Shown here one piece after another: positions 53,146-64,000 of a DNA stretch of 64,000 nucleotides (position 1 is its first letter; each line of letters begins with the position of its first letter). Below the pieces are notes generated by a model. It had not been told where the DNA came from, searched no databases, and saw only the letters and a program-made list of their open reading frames with translations. The DNA is from Melitaea cinxia (taxonomy: Eukaryota; Arthropoda; Insecta; Lepidoptera; Nymphalidae): contig NC_059419.1 in NCBI RefSeq assembly GCF_905220565.1, positions 310,001 to 374,000 on the forward strand, read 5' to 3'. The position numbers and the translations under genes were made by a program.

Positions 53146-53364
53146 TAAATTTGTACGTGATCGGAAATTACGTGGGTGAAACCGCGTCGCGCAGATAGTA
53201 TATATTCATCTGCGATTTCAACTGATTGAGAGTTAAATTTCATTCCAAATGTAGCCTTTTTTATTTATGTTGATATTTATTTAGGTACAAGTTACACTCT
53301 GTTCAAGAATTGTTTTAAAAAAGGTTTAATACTGCTTAAGATATGACATTGCGTGTATTATATT
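53146..53364. other. Spacer, nothing recognised
   Basis: Contains GTGGGTGAAACCGCGTCGCG, a possible older family G scrap. Confidence 0.35.
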
Positions 53365-53690
53365 ACTAGCTGTGCCCGCGACTTCATCCGCGTGGAATTA
53401 AAAAAAATATTCTAAAGTTCGCAGAGTTATAAAGTAAATAAACTTCTAAAATAAAAGTAGCTTAAGTTACTATCAGCTATCTGCCAGTGAAAGTCCCGTC
53501 AAAATCGATCCAGCCGTTTCAGAGATTAGCCGGAACAAACAGACAGAGAGATAGACAGACAAAAATTGTAAAAAATGTTATTTTGGTATATGTATCGTGT
53601 ATATATACATATGCATTTAGTTTAAAGCGGTTACTTTAATATTACAAACATACATTCCAATTTTATTTATTTGTCCAACTAATCGAAATC
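53365..53690. repeat. Repeat family G2
   Basis: TTACTAGCTGTGCCCGCGAC, CAGTGAAAGTCCCGTCAAAA, CAGAGATTAGCCGGAACAAA and ATGCATTTAGTTTAAAGCGG; sister of 13360-13690. Confidence 0.9.
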
Positions 53691-53779
53691 TCAAATGACT
53701 GTGAATGCGTTTAAATGGAGTTTATATAAGTAAAATACAGTTTAGAAACAGCCTTGTAAGTTTATCTACATAAAGCCAC

Positions 53780-54050
53780 TTGCCTAGCCCGTTAGCGCAG
53801 TTTGTAGTGACCCCGCTTTCTGCTCCGGGGGTTGTGGGTTCGATTCCCACCCCGAGTCTGGGTTTAATATAAATATTTATTTATATATTCAGATATGTAT
53901 TATTTATAAGTATATAAATAATAAATAAATAAATATTTACACAATACACACACGGTCGTCTGTTCCTAAAGTAAGCAACTTAATGCTTGTGTTATAGGTA
54001 ACAGCCGACTGGTATATAGCTACATTTTTTTTTCTCGATAAACATACTTA
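53780..54050 (+). repeat. SINE-T, head and tail in the same orientation
   Basis: The head CCCGTTAGCGCAGTTTGTAG has an A box and GTGGGTTCGATTCCCACC has a B box with a closing stem. An AT-rich linker (TATTTATTTATATATTCAG) follows, then the tail GTCGTCTGTTCCTAAAGTAA, GCAACTTAATGCTTGTG and CGACTGGTATATAGCTAC. The B-box arm is intact but no full clover-leaf is expected from such SINE heads. Confidence 0.85.
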
Positions 54051-54059
54051 TATGGAATA

Positions 54060-54215
54060 TGTTATATATATAATAGTATGTTTATCGAAAAAAAAATATA
54101 TTTAAGTAGCTATACTAGTCGGCTGTTACCTGTAACTTACTTTAGGAACAGATGACCGTGTGTGTATTGTGTAGATATTTATTTATTATTTATTATTATT
54201 TATTTATAAAGGTAA
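54060..54215 (-). repeat. SINE-T tail, inverted, abutting the previous copy
   Basis: GTAGCTATACTAGTCGGCTG, TTACTTTAGGAACAGATGAC and CGTGTGTGTATTGTG are the reverse complement of the tail at 53945-54037. Together they make a large inverted repeat around TATGTTATATATATAATA, with GATAAACATACTTATA and TAGTATGTTTATCG just inside. Confidence 0.85.
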
Positions 54216-54696
54216 TTACGATAAATAATCATATTTACTGCAATCCAACTCAAGTATAAAGAGAAATATTTTTCTTAATTTTCTCATAAAGCAGGGAATC
54301 TTATGAATGGCTGTAGGCAGGCTGGCAGCCTTTCAAGCGTTCGTACCCATTGTGACGCAATAATCCTTGCACAATCACTTCCGCTCTGCCGGTCCGAGGT
54401 TCGAATCGTGATTTTGTTGGAAAAAGATTTATTATATTTAATTGTTGTCGATCATCTCGTGTAGTTATTTTTTATTTGTTGATTCTCAACAACATTGAAA
54501 TATAATAATACATTGAACTATAACTATATTTCTATATCTACGTGTATGTGGTTGAGATGAATAATTTTTTACTATTAGTAGGCTTTCTAATTTAGTAAAA
54601 GAAAAAAATCTAAAAAAAAATCTTAAATATCTTTCTCCCGTCTTAGTCAACTCGTATATATGTAATTAAATAAATAAATATCGTATAACATACACA
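54216..54696. other. Spacer; weak tRNA-like trace near 54395
   Basis: CCGGTCCGAGGTTCGAATCG (about 54390) resembles a B-box arm, but no A box is present. Otherwise nothing recognised. Confidence 0.35.
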
Positions 54697-54862
54697 GTAG
54701 CGTCAGCGTCTTCGGTGCGACAAAGCCAGCCCTGCGGTCACCAACCCGCCTGCCCAGCGTGGTGATATGGGCACGCCTGAGTTCACGCCATTTTTGGCGC
54801 GAACTTGTGGAGGCCTATGTCCAGCAGTGGACTGCAATAGGCTGTAGTGATGATGTAGTGAT
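54697..54862 (+). repeat. Repeat family A, 3' half
   Basis: CAGCGTCTTCGGTGCGACAA through CAGCAGTGGACTGCAATAGG and a GATGATG tail. Confidence 0.93.
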
Positions 54863-54874
54863 GATAACATACAC

Positions 54875-54990
54875 ACGGTTGTCTGTTCCTATCGTAAGTT
54901 ATAATGGATGTGGGTAACAGTCGGCTGATATAGCTACATATATTTTTTCAATAAATACATGGAAATACTTATATAAATAAATATATATGT
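54875..54990 (+). repeat. SINE-T tail fragment
   Basis: ACACGGTTGTCTGTTCCTAT, GTAACAGTCGGCTGATATAG and CTACATATATTTTTTCAATA. Confidence 0.8.
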
Positions 54991-56865
54991 ACTTACGATG
55001 TTTAAAATTATGACAAATAAGACTACATATTTCTAAACACAAGAAAATAAAATAAAAAGGAATACATCTTTTTTTTTCGAATTTTAACTAATTATATAAG
55101 TCTTACGTATAATTTGTCAATAACATATCATGAGATAATTACTTCAAAATTGTATGCATTTTTATTTAAATAAAAAGTTGCAAATACAAATAGTACCAAC
55201 CGATATTAAATACTCTTCAACTAAGAATCTTCCGCGTCCCTTCACAAGGGTTCAAGAATTTCGTTTTTGTTCGCATCTGCCGCTGTCGTTGAGACGAAGT
55301 GTCATTATCAAACGTAAGATCGTTATATTGTTAGTGATAATTCTATCACTGTTCATTATATTTCATTAAGTTAATATAGGGCATTAGTGTTTACAAAATG
55401 AATATTTTATTTCAAAGTTTAATACAAAGTGAACAGTCTTTGTTATGTAATAGTGTCATATAGCCGTTTTGTATGTCCTTAAATGTAATATACTTTGCTA
55501 TATACGATATTCAAATGAAATTATAAATTTCTTTATTCAACGAGGCTTTAATAGCGCCTCTGAATTGTCAGTTTACAATGTATGTAAACATTTTTTTGTT
55601 TACGGGGCTTTCTTTTATTGTAAGGATCCCTACTTTTTGAAATCAGATTGTATGGTACAGTCTATGGTTGAGTGAGAGATGACATGTGAGGGAAGGTTAT
55701 GAGGGAAACCAAACCCAATGAAAGTCGATCTAACACTAAATTTATTAAGATTAAGATTAGGCAGAAGTACAGACCTCATTTGACGTCATTCGTAGCAAAC
55801 AAATATCAATTTCATTAGAAATCTGCATAAGTAAAATAACAATTTCGTAATAAATCAGCTAAATTAAAAAGGTTACTAATTAGCAAAACAATCACATTGC
55901 TCAATGTGCGTTAACCCGTACACAGATGATAGTTAATGTACTACTATTCTTCATATATTTAATCTTTTTATCTTAACGGAGACCGTAATTTATCTGTTAT
56001 TCATTTTGCGGTAAACCAGATTGAGAGAGATTATAAACAAAACGATTACGCAATTTAGACACTTATTGTTACATAAAAAAACTACTTAAGAATTATTTAT
56101 TTATATTATAAGATGTAGCCACAAAAGTACATAGAATATAACCCAGCGTATAAAGTTTAATCGTTAATATCTTCGACGCAAATATTCAAACCTCAAACAA
56201 TTTGATCGAAATTTTACAAATATAATATACCCTTACAAAAAGAACTAAATCCCCTCTAACACCTCTACACCACATTAAGTAATGATTTGTGCCGACACCC
56301 ACAAATATCATCCACAACAGACAGACCGGCGACACCGCTAATAACCAATAAAAGGAACATTAGCTACTAATCCGGACTCAAGCGCTTCCGCTCAAAGAAG
56401 GTTCCGAGTAACCGGATAATGTGCGCGCTGTGGCCAGTTCCGGATTATTTGTAAGAAGGTTTTATTTGAATTGTAATTGAACTGTGTACTTTTATATTCT
56501 ATACGCGTTTTTAAGGCGTCTTTAAAAGTGTTGAAATAATATGATTGCTTTAATTGTTGATTTTTTTCTTCAAATTTGCTGGTTTATTTTCAAAATTATC
56601 AAGATAAATACTATGATAATTTAATAGATTCTAGGATAGTTTTTTGAGGAGTTCTTTAAGTATAAAATTCCCGTAGGGTCATATACAGTCATATATAATT
56701 AAAGATTTATAATTACTAAAATATTTGAATCTCCATACTCCACGCTCCTACTTGATATACATGACTGAGAATATTCCAGGAGGCTTTATATTAACATGCT
56801 ATTTAATGCAAAGACCTTAAACCTGAACTGCAGATAAACAATCTCATTAGGTTTGTTATTACTTG
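54991..56865. other. 1.9 kb intergenic, nothing recognised
   Basis: AT-rich unique sequence. A mixed-composition patch near 56300-56450 (GACAGACCGGCGACACCGC, ACTCAAGCGCTTCCGCTC) is the only contrast and could be regulatory. Several short open frames have no recognised domain. Confidence 0.4.
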
Positions 56866-57050
56866 TGATCAAATCAAATCATAAACAGCTTTATTCAAAT
56901 AGGCTCCATGAGCACTTTCGAATCGTCATTTTACAAATTAAAACATTAAAAATCAATTATTATTTTTGTAGAAGTGAAGCTACCACCGATTCGGAATGTA
57001 GATTCTGCAGAGAAGAATCGGTAAGAAACTCCGCAGTTACTCTTGAAAAT
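56866..57050 (+). repeat. Repeat family E
   Basis: AAACAGCTTTATTCAAATAG, TCGAATCGTCATTTTACAAA, CCACCGATTCGGAATGTAGA and TTCTGCAGAGAAGAATCGGT; sister of the minus-strand copy at 6096-6400. Confidence 0.85.
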
Positions 57051-57129
57051 AATAAATAAACTGTATTTTAGTACAAAATTAGAAACATGTTGCATGAAAT
57101 ACAGCGTCACTAAGTCCACACATCTTTAT

Positions 57130-57182
57130 CAACTATGTAATCCTGCACCGAGTAATAAGCTTTATCTATAATTTTTGATGAA
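57130..57182 (-). repeat. CR1/jockey-like LINE 3' end fragment
   Basis: Reverse complement of the end of the relic at 14820-15440 (AAAGCTTATTACTCGGTGCA). Confidence 0.85.
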
Positions 57183-57715
57183 CTAACAGTCATTTTTTAC
57201 AATTCGAAAGACTTTTTGAATATAGTAAAAGAATTAACAACAAACAACTCAATAGCTAGATAGAATATTAAAACAATAAAATTTTAATCGTCATAAGTGT
57301 CTGATGCCTGTCCGCAGTGTGAGGTGACACCTTGCTTTTGGAGGGCGAAGTACCGCCTGCGTCCCGGTACTCATGGCAGGCAGATTGCCTGTCGAGCGCA
57401 GAGGGACACGATATTTTTGTGTCTCCCGTTTATTTTGTATTTTGTCGATTTCATTTCTGCTACTATCACATGGTGTCTTTAAAAGACTCCATTGTAGATT
57501 TATGATATGTCAGAATGTGCCTATTACTTAATAGTATTTTTTTATTATAAAACGAGACAATATAATAAGTATAGAGTAAGGTAAATTGGTCTTACTTAAA
57601 CTGGAATACTCTGTACTACATCTTCGAAGCACATTTTTTATTTTAATATTTTAAACAAATTCCACTTTTAATCACATTCTTTAAAAATAAATAAAGGAAA
57701 CAAGCTTTTTATATT
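57183..57715. other. Intergenic, nothing certain
   Basis: About 57290-57410 is GC-richer (GAGGTGACACCTTGC, GTACCGCCTGCGTCCCGG) and bounded by AT-rich DNA, so probably a transposon scrap; no copy elsewhere in the window. Confidence 0.35.
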
Positions 57716-57963
57716 AAACTAGCTACTGCCCACGACTTCGTTGGCGTTGAATAGTTATTTGAAAAAAAAAACCCTATTTTGAAACATTCTTCATTAGTGT
57801 TCCGTTCCCGTTGATATTAGCGTGATGATATATAGCCTATATAGCCTTTCTCGATAAATGGGCTATCTAACACTGAAAGATTTTTTTAAGTCGGACCAGT
57901 AGTTCCTGAGATTAGCGCGTTCAAACAAACAAACTCTTCAGCTTTATAATATTATAGTATAGA
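57716..57963. repeat. Repeat family G1
   Basis: ACTAGCTACTGCCCACGACT, CTCGATAAATGGGCTATC and GCTTTATAATATTATAGTAT; sister of 9679-9859. Confidence 0.85.
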
Positions 57964-60489
57964 TGCGCTAAAAAGAACATAAACTACTCCTTTCAACAAA
58001 CTTTTACTATCAATATGTAACATCATTACATAATTTATATGGTGCAAAAGCTTATCGCATCATGTCAAGTTAAATAAAAACTTTTAATAAACGGATTTGA
58101 ACGAATTGAAAGAAATATAAACATTTAAAATAATTAATTCATTTATATTAAACTCGAATGAATATGATATGAAAATATAACTACTTCACCATCAATATGA
58201 ATAAAAAAAAAAAACAAACCTCCAATTCAATATTCAATAATAAACGTATCACCAACAATACACCATAGAAATCGTATATGTCTATAGAATCGCGTACTGT
58301 CATCAGTAGCGGCGAGGCTCGACATTGATCTGTTATGATGTAATCCGCGCAAATCCTGCGCATTGTGGCGAGTGTCCGCCACTTCCTGAGAGCGCATACA
58401 CCGCGCAACACAATGTGACACTCGCAGAATAGACGGCGACCGAGCGTTCATAACATCACGAGATAAACGTAAGCTCGTTGAGCAATTGTAATGTTTGCAC
58501 GCTTCGTGTATTGAGAATTTTATTGAGTTTTCGAATCTTCATTACACGTCGTACTACACCAGTCTTAGTTCCGCGATCAATTGCGTATTTACAGCTTTCA
58601 AATATGTTTATTTTAATGTACGAAATTTCGATTACCTACTTTTAATGAAAGGATATAAGACGTGCCACGCTCTTGACGCTGAGATGGTAGTTTCAGAGTG
58701 TTTAATCTGATTATGTAAGATACGAATAGGTGTAATAGTACACCAGCGTTGATTGTAGCTATACGAATACCAAGCGTCAATTTCTGTAGCCCCAAAATAG
58801 TAAAGCAGGTGAAATCATCTGGTATATATGGACATGTCGACAGCCTATTCTAGGAAGAATATTAGGAAAGAGAATTTTACGATTTCCATTTGATAATACA
58901 AAAGCAATCGTGTGTGCCGGACTCGACAGCCGACCGCAGCGTTCAGAGGACAAATTTGCTAATAGGCTTACCGTTTATATTGTGACAGACTGGGATTACG
59001 TCATTGTGCGAGGATTTGGGCGGAAAACTCGTGTTTTGCACAAATTTGAAGGGACGTCGCGATTGTCTGGACGTTTCTTTATTCGTTGAACTTTAAACAC
59101 ATGTTATCTTAAACCACCCGTTCAGTGTTTAACTATGCAACAGCGCCTTGGCCTCTCCCTTTTCGGAGGATGCTAGGGTGCTGTGCAGGATGTTATTTGC
59201 TGTATATCTAAGAGAATAATTAAGGTTAGATCAATCGTATTGTAAGTGTCAAAAGTTAAGATATGCGGGGGACCAAGAACAAATCACACATAACTGTGGC
59301 TTTGTGCTTGGTCCGTGGCCTATTATTATTATCTTTTTTTTTAAACTAAGTATAATGTTACTTATTGTTATATGGCTATGTTTTTGTTGTTGTCATTTTG
59401 TATCATTTATGTTACGGGGGTGACAATCACTAAGTGATTAAACTCCCATTAAATAAAAAATTAAAAAAAAAATTGTTTAACAATTCTTGATTGGGATTTC
59501 ACGAGAGTGGGAGCAATTCTTACAATCAACTGTTTATAAATAAGCAAGTTTTTATACAATGATAAGTATTTGTTGGTGTTACAGTCGTCAATAAGTCTTT
59601 TTTGAGAAATTATAATACTTTTAAAACTCTCTACGTCACTGAATTTACGAGTGCTAAATTTGTCTCTGAAATTCATTTCATGTTTGAAAGTGGAGGGAAA
59701 CAAGACGTTTGAAGACATTGCGACGTAGCTGTATAAGGATAAAACGTCTACCCTTCTCCTTCGTAGGAAATGAGGTCTAGCTACAAATACAAACGAAATT
59801 TAACTGCATTTTTTCATAACAATAAATAAGTAATTACTGGTAAAATGTTAATATTAAATAACAAAATGATTTGTAGGTATGACAGCTACTTCAACTAGTT
59901 ATATTGTTAAAAGGGTCACTTATCAGAGTTCAACTCTCACGAGAAAACGTTATTCTAAATCATTAAGTGATCGACATAAACGAAAATCAGCCCCTCAGTT
60001 AGTAACAACATAATTTCCAATAAGACTGACCCTGCGCCGGTTCATTAACTGAAGAACAGCAATAAACATTGCGTTAATTGCACTCCAATGAGCAAATCAT
60101 ATAAAACACGACCCGGAAAAACCATAACAGCGCCATAGATTATACATTGCAGATGCACAAGTATGAATTTTATTTTACATAATTATTATTACGAAATTGT
60201 GTATAAAAATAATACAGTAAGGAGTCTATTTTTTAGAATGGTTGGAATAGTGTATAATATTAAAAAAGCTTTTGAGAATTCGTATCACAATTTCCGCATT
60301 ACGTCCTTTAACAAACTGCTGCTCCTCTAACTGTGCCGTAGTCATTTCTGCTTTCGAAAAACACTCCTCCGATTCGCCGATTTCCGGTAGCCTTAACCGC
60401 TAAGCATGAGCTAAATTATTACAATTTTGTTCGACTGTCATGGTTTTTGTATCATTTACATTTCGTTGCATAGACCTATCCATCAATCA
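57964..60489. other. 2.5 kb intergenic, nothing recognised
   Basis: Mostly unique AT-rich DNA. Mixed-composition patches near 58290-58450 (GTGGCGAGTGTCCGCCACTT, a small hairpin) and 58910-59080 could be regulatory. Short open frames lack domains. Confidence 0.4.
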
Positions 60490-60560
60490 TCGTCATTTCA
60501 GCCTATCGCAGTCCACTGCTGGACATAGGCCTCCAGTGCGCCAAAAATGGCGTGGAAATA
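60490..60560 (-). repeat. Repeat family A, terminal fragment
   Basis: TTCAGCCTATCGCAGTCCAC and TGGACATAGGCCTCC, then the GCCAAAAATGGCG piece joined with a deletion. Confidence 0.88.
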
Positions 60561-61182
60561 TATTAAAAAAATATATACACGAGTTTATTTTTCAAATATA
60601 TACATACATGTATGTATATATTTAAAAAATAAAACTCAGATTTTATCTCGATATCTAAAAATAAATAACACAAAGTTCCAAATCACTGGTAGAAGTGCTG
60701 GTAGGTATTAAACCTTTACTCTACTCACCTCATCTGCAATAGGTATTGTTAGTGTTTGCAGCGCCGAGGGCTACGTTAAGAGATCGCAGATTTGTTTTAT
60801 TGTTCCCTCCCCAGCAAGGGGTTATAAAAACCGGCGCAATATGCTCCTCATAAAGCCCTCCACGTCGCCTCACATCAGCGTCGCGCGGAGTTATATTTAT
60901 TGTTTTGACGGCTCGAGGCTGCGGTCTGATGGGATTTCGATTGTCGATTTCATAGTTCAGGCTTTTTGAATGTTGTTTGTAAAATGGACTGTTTTACGAT
61001 AAAAGAATGTTGTATGGAAATTATTATGATTGTATTGATTATCGTATTGCGGATATGTTGTTGCGTGTCTATACAACAGACAACGTTAACATCTTTCTAT
61101 TTAGGTACCTTTTTTTTGTATAGAAAAATTCTTTAAGAAAGTAAAAATGTACGACATAATCAATATAATCCTAAACCTATCA
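60561..61182. other. Intergenic; CpG-richer patch at 60755-60920
   Basis: CCTCCACGTCGCCTCACATC and GTCGCGCGGAGTTATATTTA sit in a non-repetitive stretch, with TTATAAAAACCGGCGCAATA just before. TATAAAA near 60822 could be a promoter, but no gene was found downstream. Confidence 0.35.
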
Positions 61183-61520
61183 TCATTACATCATTACAGC
61201 CTATACAGTCCACTGCTGGACATAGGCCTCCACAAGTTTACGCCAAAAATAACGTGAACTCATGTGTTTTGCCCATAGTCACCACGCTGGGCAGGCGGGT
61301 TGGTGACCGCAGTACTGGCTTTGTCGCACCGAAGACGCTGCTGCCCGTCTTCGGCCTGTGTATTTCAAAGCCAGCAGTTGGATGGTTATCCCGCCATCGG
61401 TCGGCTTCTTAAGTTCCAAGGTGGTTGTGGAACCTTGTTATCCCTTAGTCGCCTCTTACGACACCCACGGGAAGAGAGGGGGTGGCTAAATTCTTTAGTG
61501 CCGTAGCCACACAGCACTAC
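61183..61520 (-). repeat. Repeat family A, full length, young subfamily
   Basis: Minus-strand copy sharing diagnostic variants with 63670-64000: AACAAGGTTCCACAACCACC, ACTTAAGAAGCCGACCGATG and AAAGCCAGTACTG. Confidence 0.96.
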
Positions 61521-61989
61521 CTATAATACCAGCCTAAACCTATATCATCATCATAATAAGTATAAATAAATTGTCGTATATTATTATACTGAAAATGCTT
61601 AAAACAATTATTGAAAATGTAGAGAACTTTAAACAGTTTTGTCAAATTGTATTTAAAAAGGATTATTAGCAAATTATAGGTTAATATTAAATAAAAATCA
61701 CATACTGCATATTCAAATGATCATTATTTTACATGCTTTTGTTTTGTTCACGTATTTCGGCTCATGACATGGCGCTCCTTACGGTAATGAGGTAGGTCTA
61801 TTACTTGGTATTTTTAACATACTTTTAAACTATAAATAAAGTTAAGTTGGTAAGGCAAAACAGAAGCATTGTTGTCTTATTTTGCGGCGTCTGAATTTGT
61901 ATAAATCGATTGTATGGAATGACTAAGAACCACTGCTGACGTAGTGGTGCGTATGCCATGTACGCGCCTAAACACCGGCAGTTTACACG
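61521..61989. other. Intergenic, nothing recognised
   Basis: AT-rich. No recognised feature. Confidence 0.4.
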
Positions 61990-62490
61990 GCTTCAATTCT
62001 TGAGATGGATATTTCTACAAATACAAAGCCGAAAATAATAATAAAAGAATAGAAATAGAAGCCGTGAATAATAATAAAAATATTTGTTTTAAATAGTTGC
62101 TGTTGTATTTGTAGAAATATCAATCCCAAGAAGGTAGTAGGTAGTAGTAGGAAGGTTTTTAGGTATCTGGGTGTATATATATATTATGTATATGTATATA
62201 TATTTTATAGTCTATATCTATATGTGAGTACATATGTATTATATATTATATTTTGATTAAGACTTATCAAATTCAATTATAGAAACAATGAATTGTAAGA
62301 CAGGTTCACCATTTGCAATTTGATTATGTTCAATGTGACCATCAGTGTTGAGTTTGCAATAACTTAAATTGTAATACTTACATTTAATGTAGTTAATGTC
62401 TATTGTAAACTTGTTTGTGGTTCCAATAAAAAAAAAAAAAAAAAAAGAATGGAAACCGTGAATAATAATAAAAATATTTGTTTCCAATTT
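61990..62490. repeat. Inverted repeat plus flanking direct repeat
   Basis: About 61997-62026 and 62102-62131 form a 30-bp inverted pair (GATATTTCTACAAATACAA and TTGTATTTGTAGAAATATC). A 35-bp segment (CCGTGAATAATAATAAAAAT then ATTTGTTT) at about 62055-62088 is repeated directly at 62452-62487. Between them lie TATATA-rich tracts and an 18-A run. Confidence 0.75.
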
Positions 62491-62696
62491 GGATGTCTGT
62501 CTTTGTGGTCTATCTGTTTTTTTATTATTTTTTTTTATTTAGAAACAAACAGTTATACAACTGTTCAACAATGAAAAAAAATACATATATGATAATAATT
62601 TGAAACCTCTAGTTGCCTGAATTACCATAAAAAATAAAAAAATTAAAATATGAAACTTGTAGAGCTAGATTGTTACATACTGTTGTGATGTGGTCG

Positions 62697-62905
62697 TGTC
62701 TGTCCTCCCCACCGTGCCTCGGAGAGCACGTTAAGCGGTCGGTCCCAGTTGTTATCATATACACTTGAAAGCGATAATTATTTATTGTAGTGAATATATT
62801 TCTCAACTCGCAGTGGAACAACGTGGTGGATAAAGCTCCACCCCTTCTCCTATATGTAGAAAGAGGCCTATGTCCAGCAGTGGGATGTAACAGGCTGAAT
62901 CGTAA
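62697..62905 (+). repeat. SINE-C body, head missing
   Basis: CCCACCGTGCCTCGGAGAGC, CGGTCGGTCCCAGTTGTTAT and GCCTATGTCCAGCAGTGGGA, ending CAGGCTGAATCG. Confidence 0.92.
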
Positions 62906-63104
62906 GGTAAGAAATATGATACATGACTGATAGAAAAATACACACATGTAGAAATTATTATTATTATTAGCACTAATTTGCTAACATTCTTTATTATAAA
63001 AAATATTCTTATTTATTGAAATTAGTTTAAAAGACTACTATTTACTTAATTGAAAAAAAAATATATGAGGGGATAATCGACAATGATATTTTATTATACA
63101 TATA
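62906..63104. other. Spacer, nothing recognised
   Basis: AT-rich. Confidence 0.4.
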
Positions 63105-63240
63105 AATGAATGTTTGTCTGTATGTCCTTTATAGAATCGTAAACTATACCTTTGATCATGTCATGATCTTCAGCAAGGATTTGTGCATGAGCTCACAAAG
63201 GTTTCGGAGTTGGTACGATAAAAAAAAACATAAAAAGCAT
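63105..63240 (+). repeat. Repeat family H
   Basis: GAATGTTTGTCTGTATGTCC, GATCATGTCATGATCTTCAG and TTGTGCATGAGCTCACAAAG, matching 43769-43863 in order. Confidence 0.82.
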
Positions 63241-63669
63241 AGCAACACGCGCAGGGCTAATAGTTTTAAGATAAAATATACACGTAACAATTATTCAGTA
63301 ATGGTGTGTACTTAAAATGACCCAAACGATATAACAATTACCGATTAGTAATCTTTTGGGTACAAATAAGTAATCTTTTGCGCCAAGGAAAGATATTTAT
63401 TTATAACCAAAAATTTAACAAAACAATTTGTCTAATAACTTGATCTAGTTTCGCACAAGTGTCGTGTATTTTAAGATTGTATTATAGAGGTCAGAGTGGT
63501 TTACGCCCACGTATCCGACTTGGGGCACACAATTTTAATACAAATGTCTAGTTTGCTTTAAGGGTAATATATTTTCTTGAGTTCTCTTGTGTAAAATTTG
63601 CTTTAGAAATAAATAATGGAAGAGTACACTGGTTCATTGTGGCACAGGCTTTGCCTACCACAAGAACCA
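63241..63669. other. Intergenic, nothing recognised
   Basis: No recognised feature. Confidence 0.4.
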
Positions 63670-64000
63670 GGGGACTCATTATTGTGTGCTGTGTGGCTAT
63701 GGCACTAAAGAATTTAGCCACCCCCTCTCTTCCCGTGGGTGTCGTAAGAGGCGACTAAGGGATAACAAGGTTCCACAACCACCTTGGAACTTAAGAAGCC
63801 GACCGATGGCGGGATAACCATCCAACTGCTGACTTTGAAATACACAGGCCGAAGACGGGCAGCAGCGTCTTCGGTGCGACAAAGCCAGTACTGTGGTCAC
63901 CAACCCGCCTGCCCAGCGTGGTGACTATGGGCAAAACACATGAGTTCACGTTATTTTTGGCATAAACTTGTGGAGGCCTATGTCCAGCAGTGGACTGTAT
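63670..64000 (+). repeat. Repeat family A, cut by the window end
   Basis: From TGTGCTGTGTGGCTATGGCA to the last base, in the middle of the CAGCAGTGGACTGTAT end. Nearly identical, in inverted orientation, to 61183-61520. Confidence 0.96.

Noticed and set aside
60800..60920. Promoter with TATAAAA and CpG-rich sequence
   Set aside because: No downstream gene, initiator or coding exon could be identified, so it is kept only as a note on composition.

Overview
The window is nuclear DNA of a lepidopteran insect (moth or butterfly; I cannot resolve the species). It is AT-rich and intron-rich. It is packed with short dispersed repeats of types I associate with Lepidoptera: tRNA-headed SINEs, and families ending in CTAGTA, starting CTAGGTCGGCAAAC, or carrying the phrase CAGCAGTGGACTGTATAGGC. 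The one host gene I can reconstruct encodes the single-stranded nucleic-acid-binding protein Pur-alpha. No prokaryotic gene, CRISPR array, rRNA or intact tRNA gene was seen.

Layout. 0.3-20.3 kb: Pur-alpha on the + strand in eight exons (322-369, 10044-10156, 15944-16108, 16675-16853, 18132-18237, 19166-19288, 19627-19668, 20272-20307). All junctions are GT/AG and all phases agree, giving 264 codons from the ATG at 339; an upstream exon may add a few N-terminal residues. Introns 1 and 2 (9.7 and 5.8 kb) hold SINE and LINE debris and a dead Tc1/mariner-like transposase. 20.3-28.4 kb: a repeat-poor, CpG-rich stretch with many AATAAA signals and three TGTANATA (Pumilio-type) sites, best read as a very long 3' UTR. 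28.5-30.8 kb: repeat fragments, a 102-bp inverted-repeat element that contains a 96-bp block shared with the 3' UTR, and a 72-bp minisatellite. 30.9-36.9 kb: a full-length but inactivated non-LTR retrotransposon on the - strand (DUF4780-like ORF1; endonuclease, reverse transcriptase and RNase H ORF2; AAC tail; 12-bp target-site duplication). 37-64 kb: no host gene recognised. This part holds dispersed repeats, CR1/jockey-like and RTE-like LINE relics, MITE-like elements, microsatellites and a few CpG-rich blocks that could be regulatory.

The most unusual structures concern splice junctions and repeat architecture. The donor site of Pur-alpha exon 6 has been amplified into a 27-bp minisatellite that rebuilds a splice-donor-like sequence about ten times inside intron 6. 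The donor region of exon 4 is also copied once into its intron. A 42-nt in-frame microexon sits near the C-terminus. One SINE has its tRNA-like head inverted relative to its body. No obviously new multi-gene system is present.
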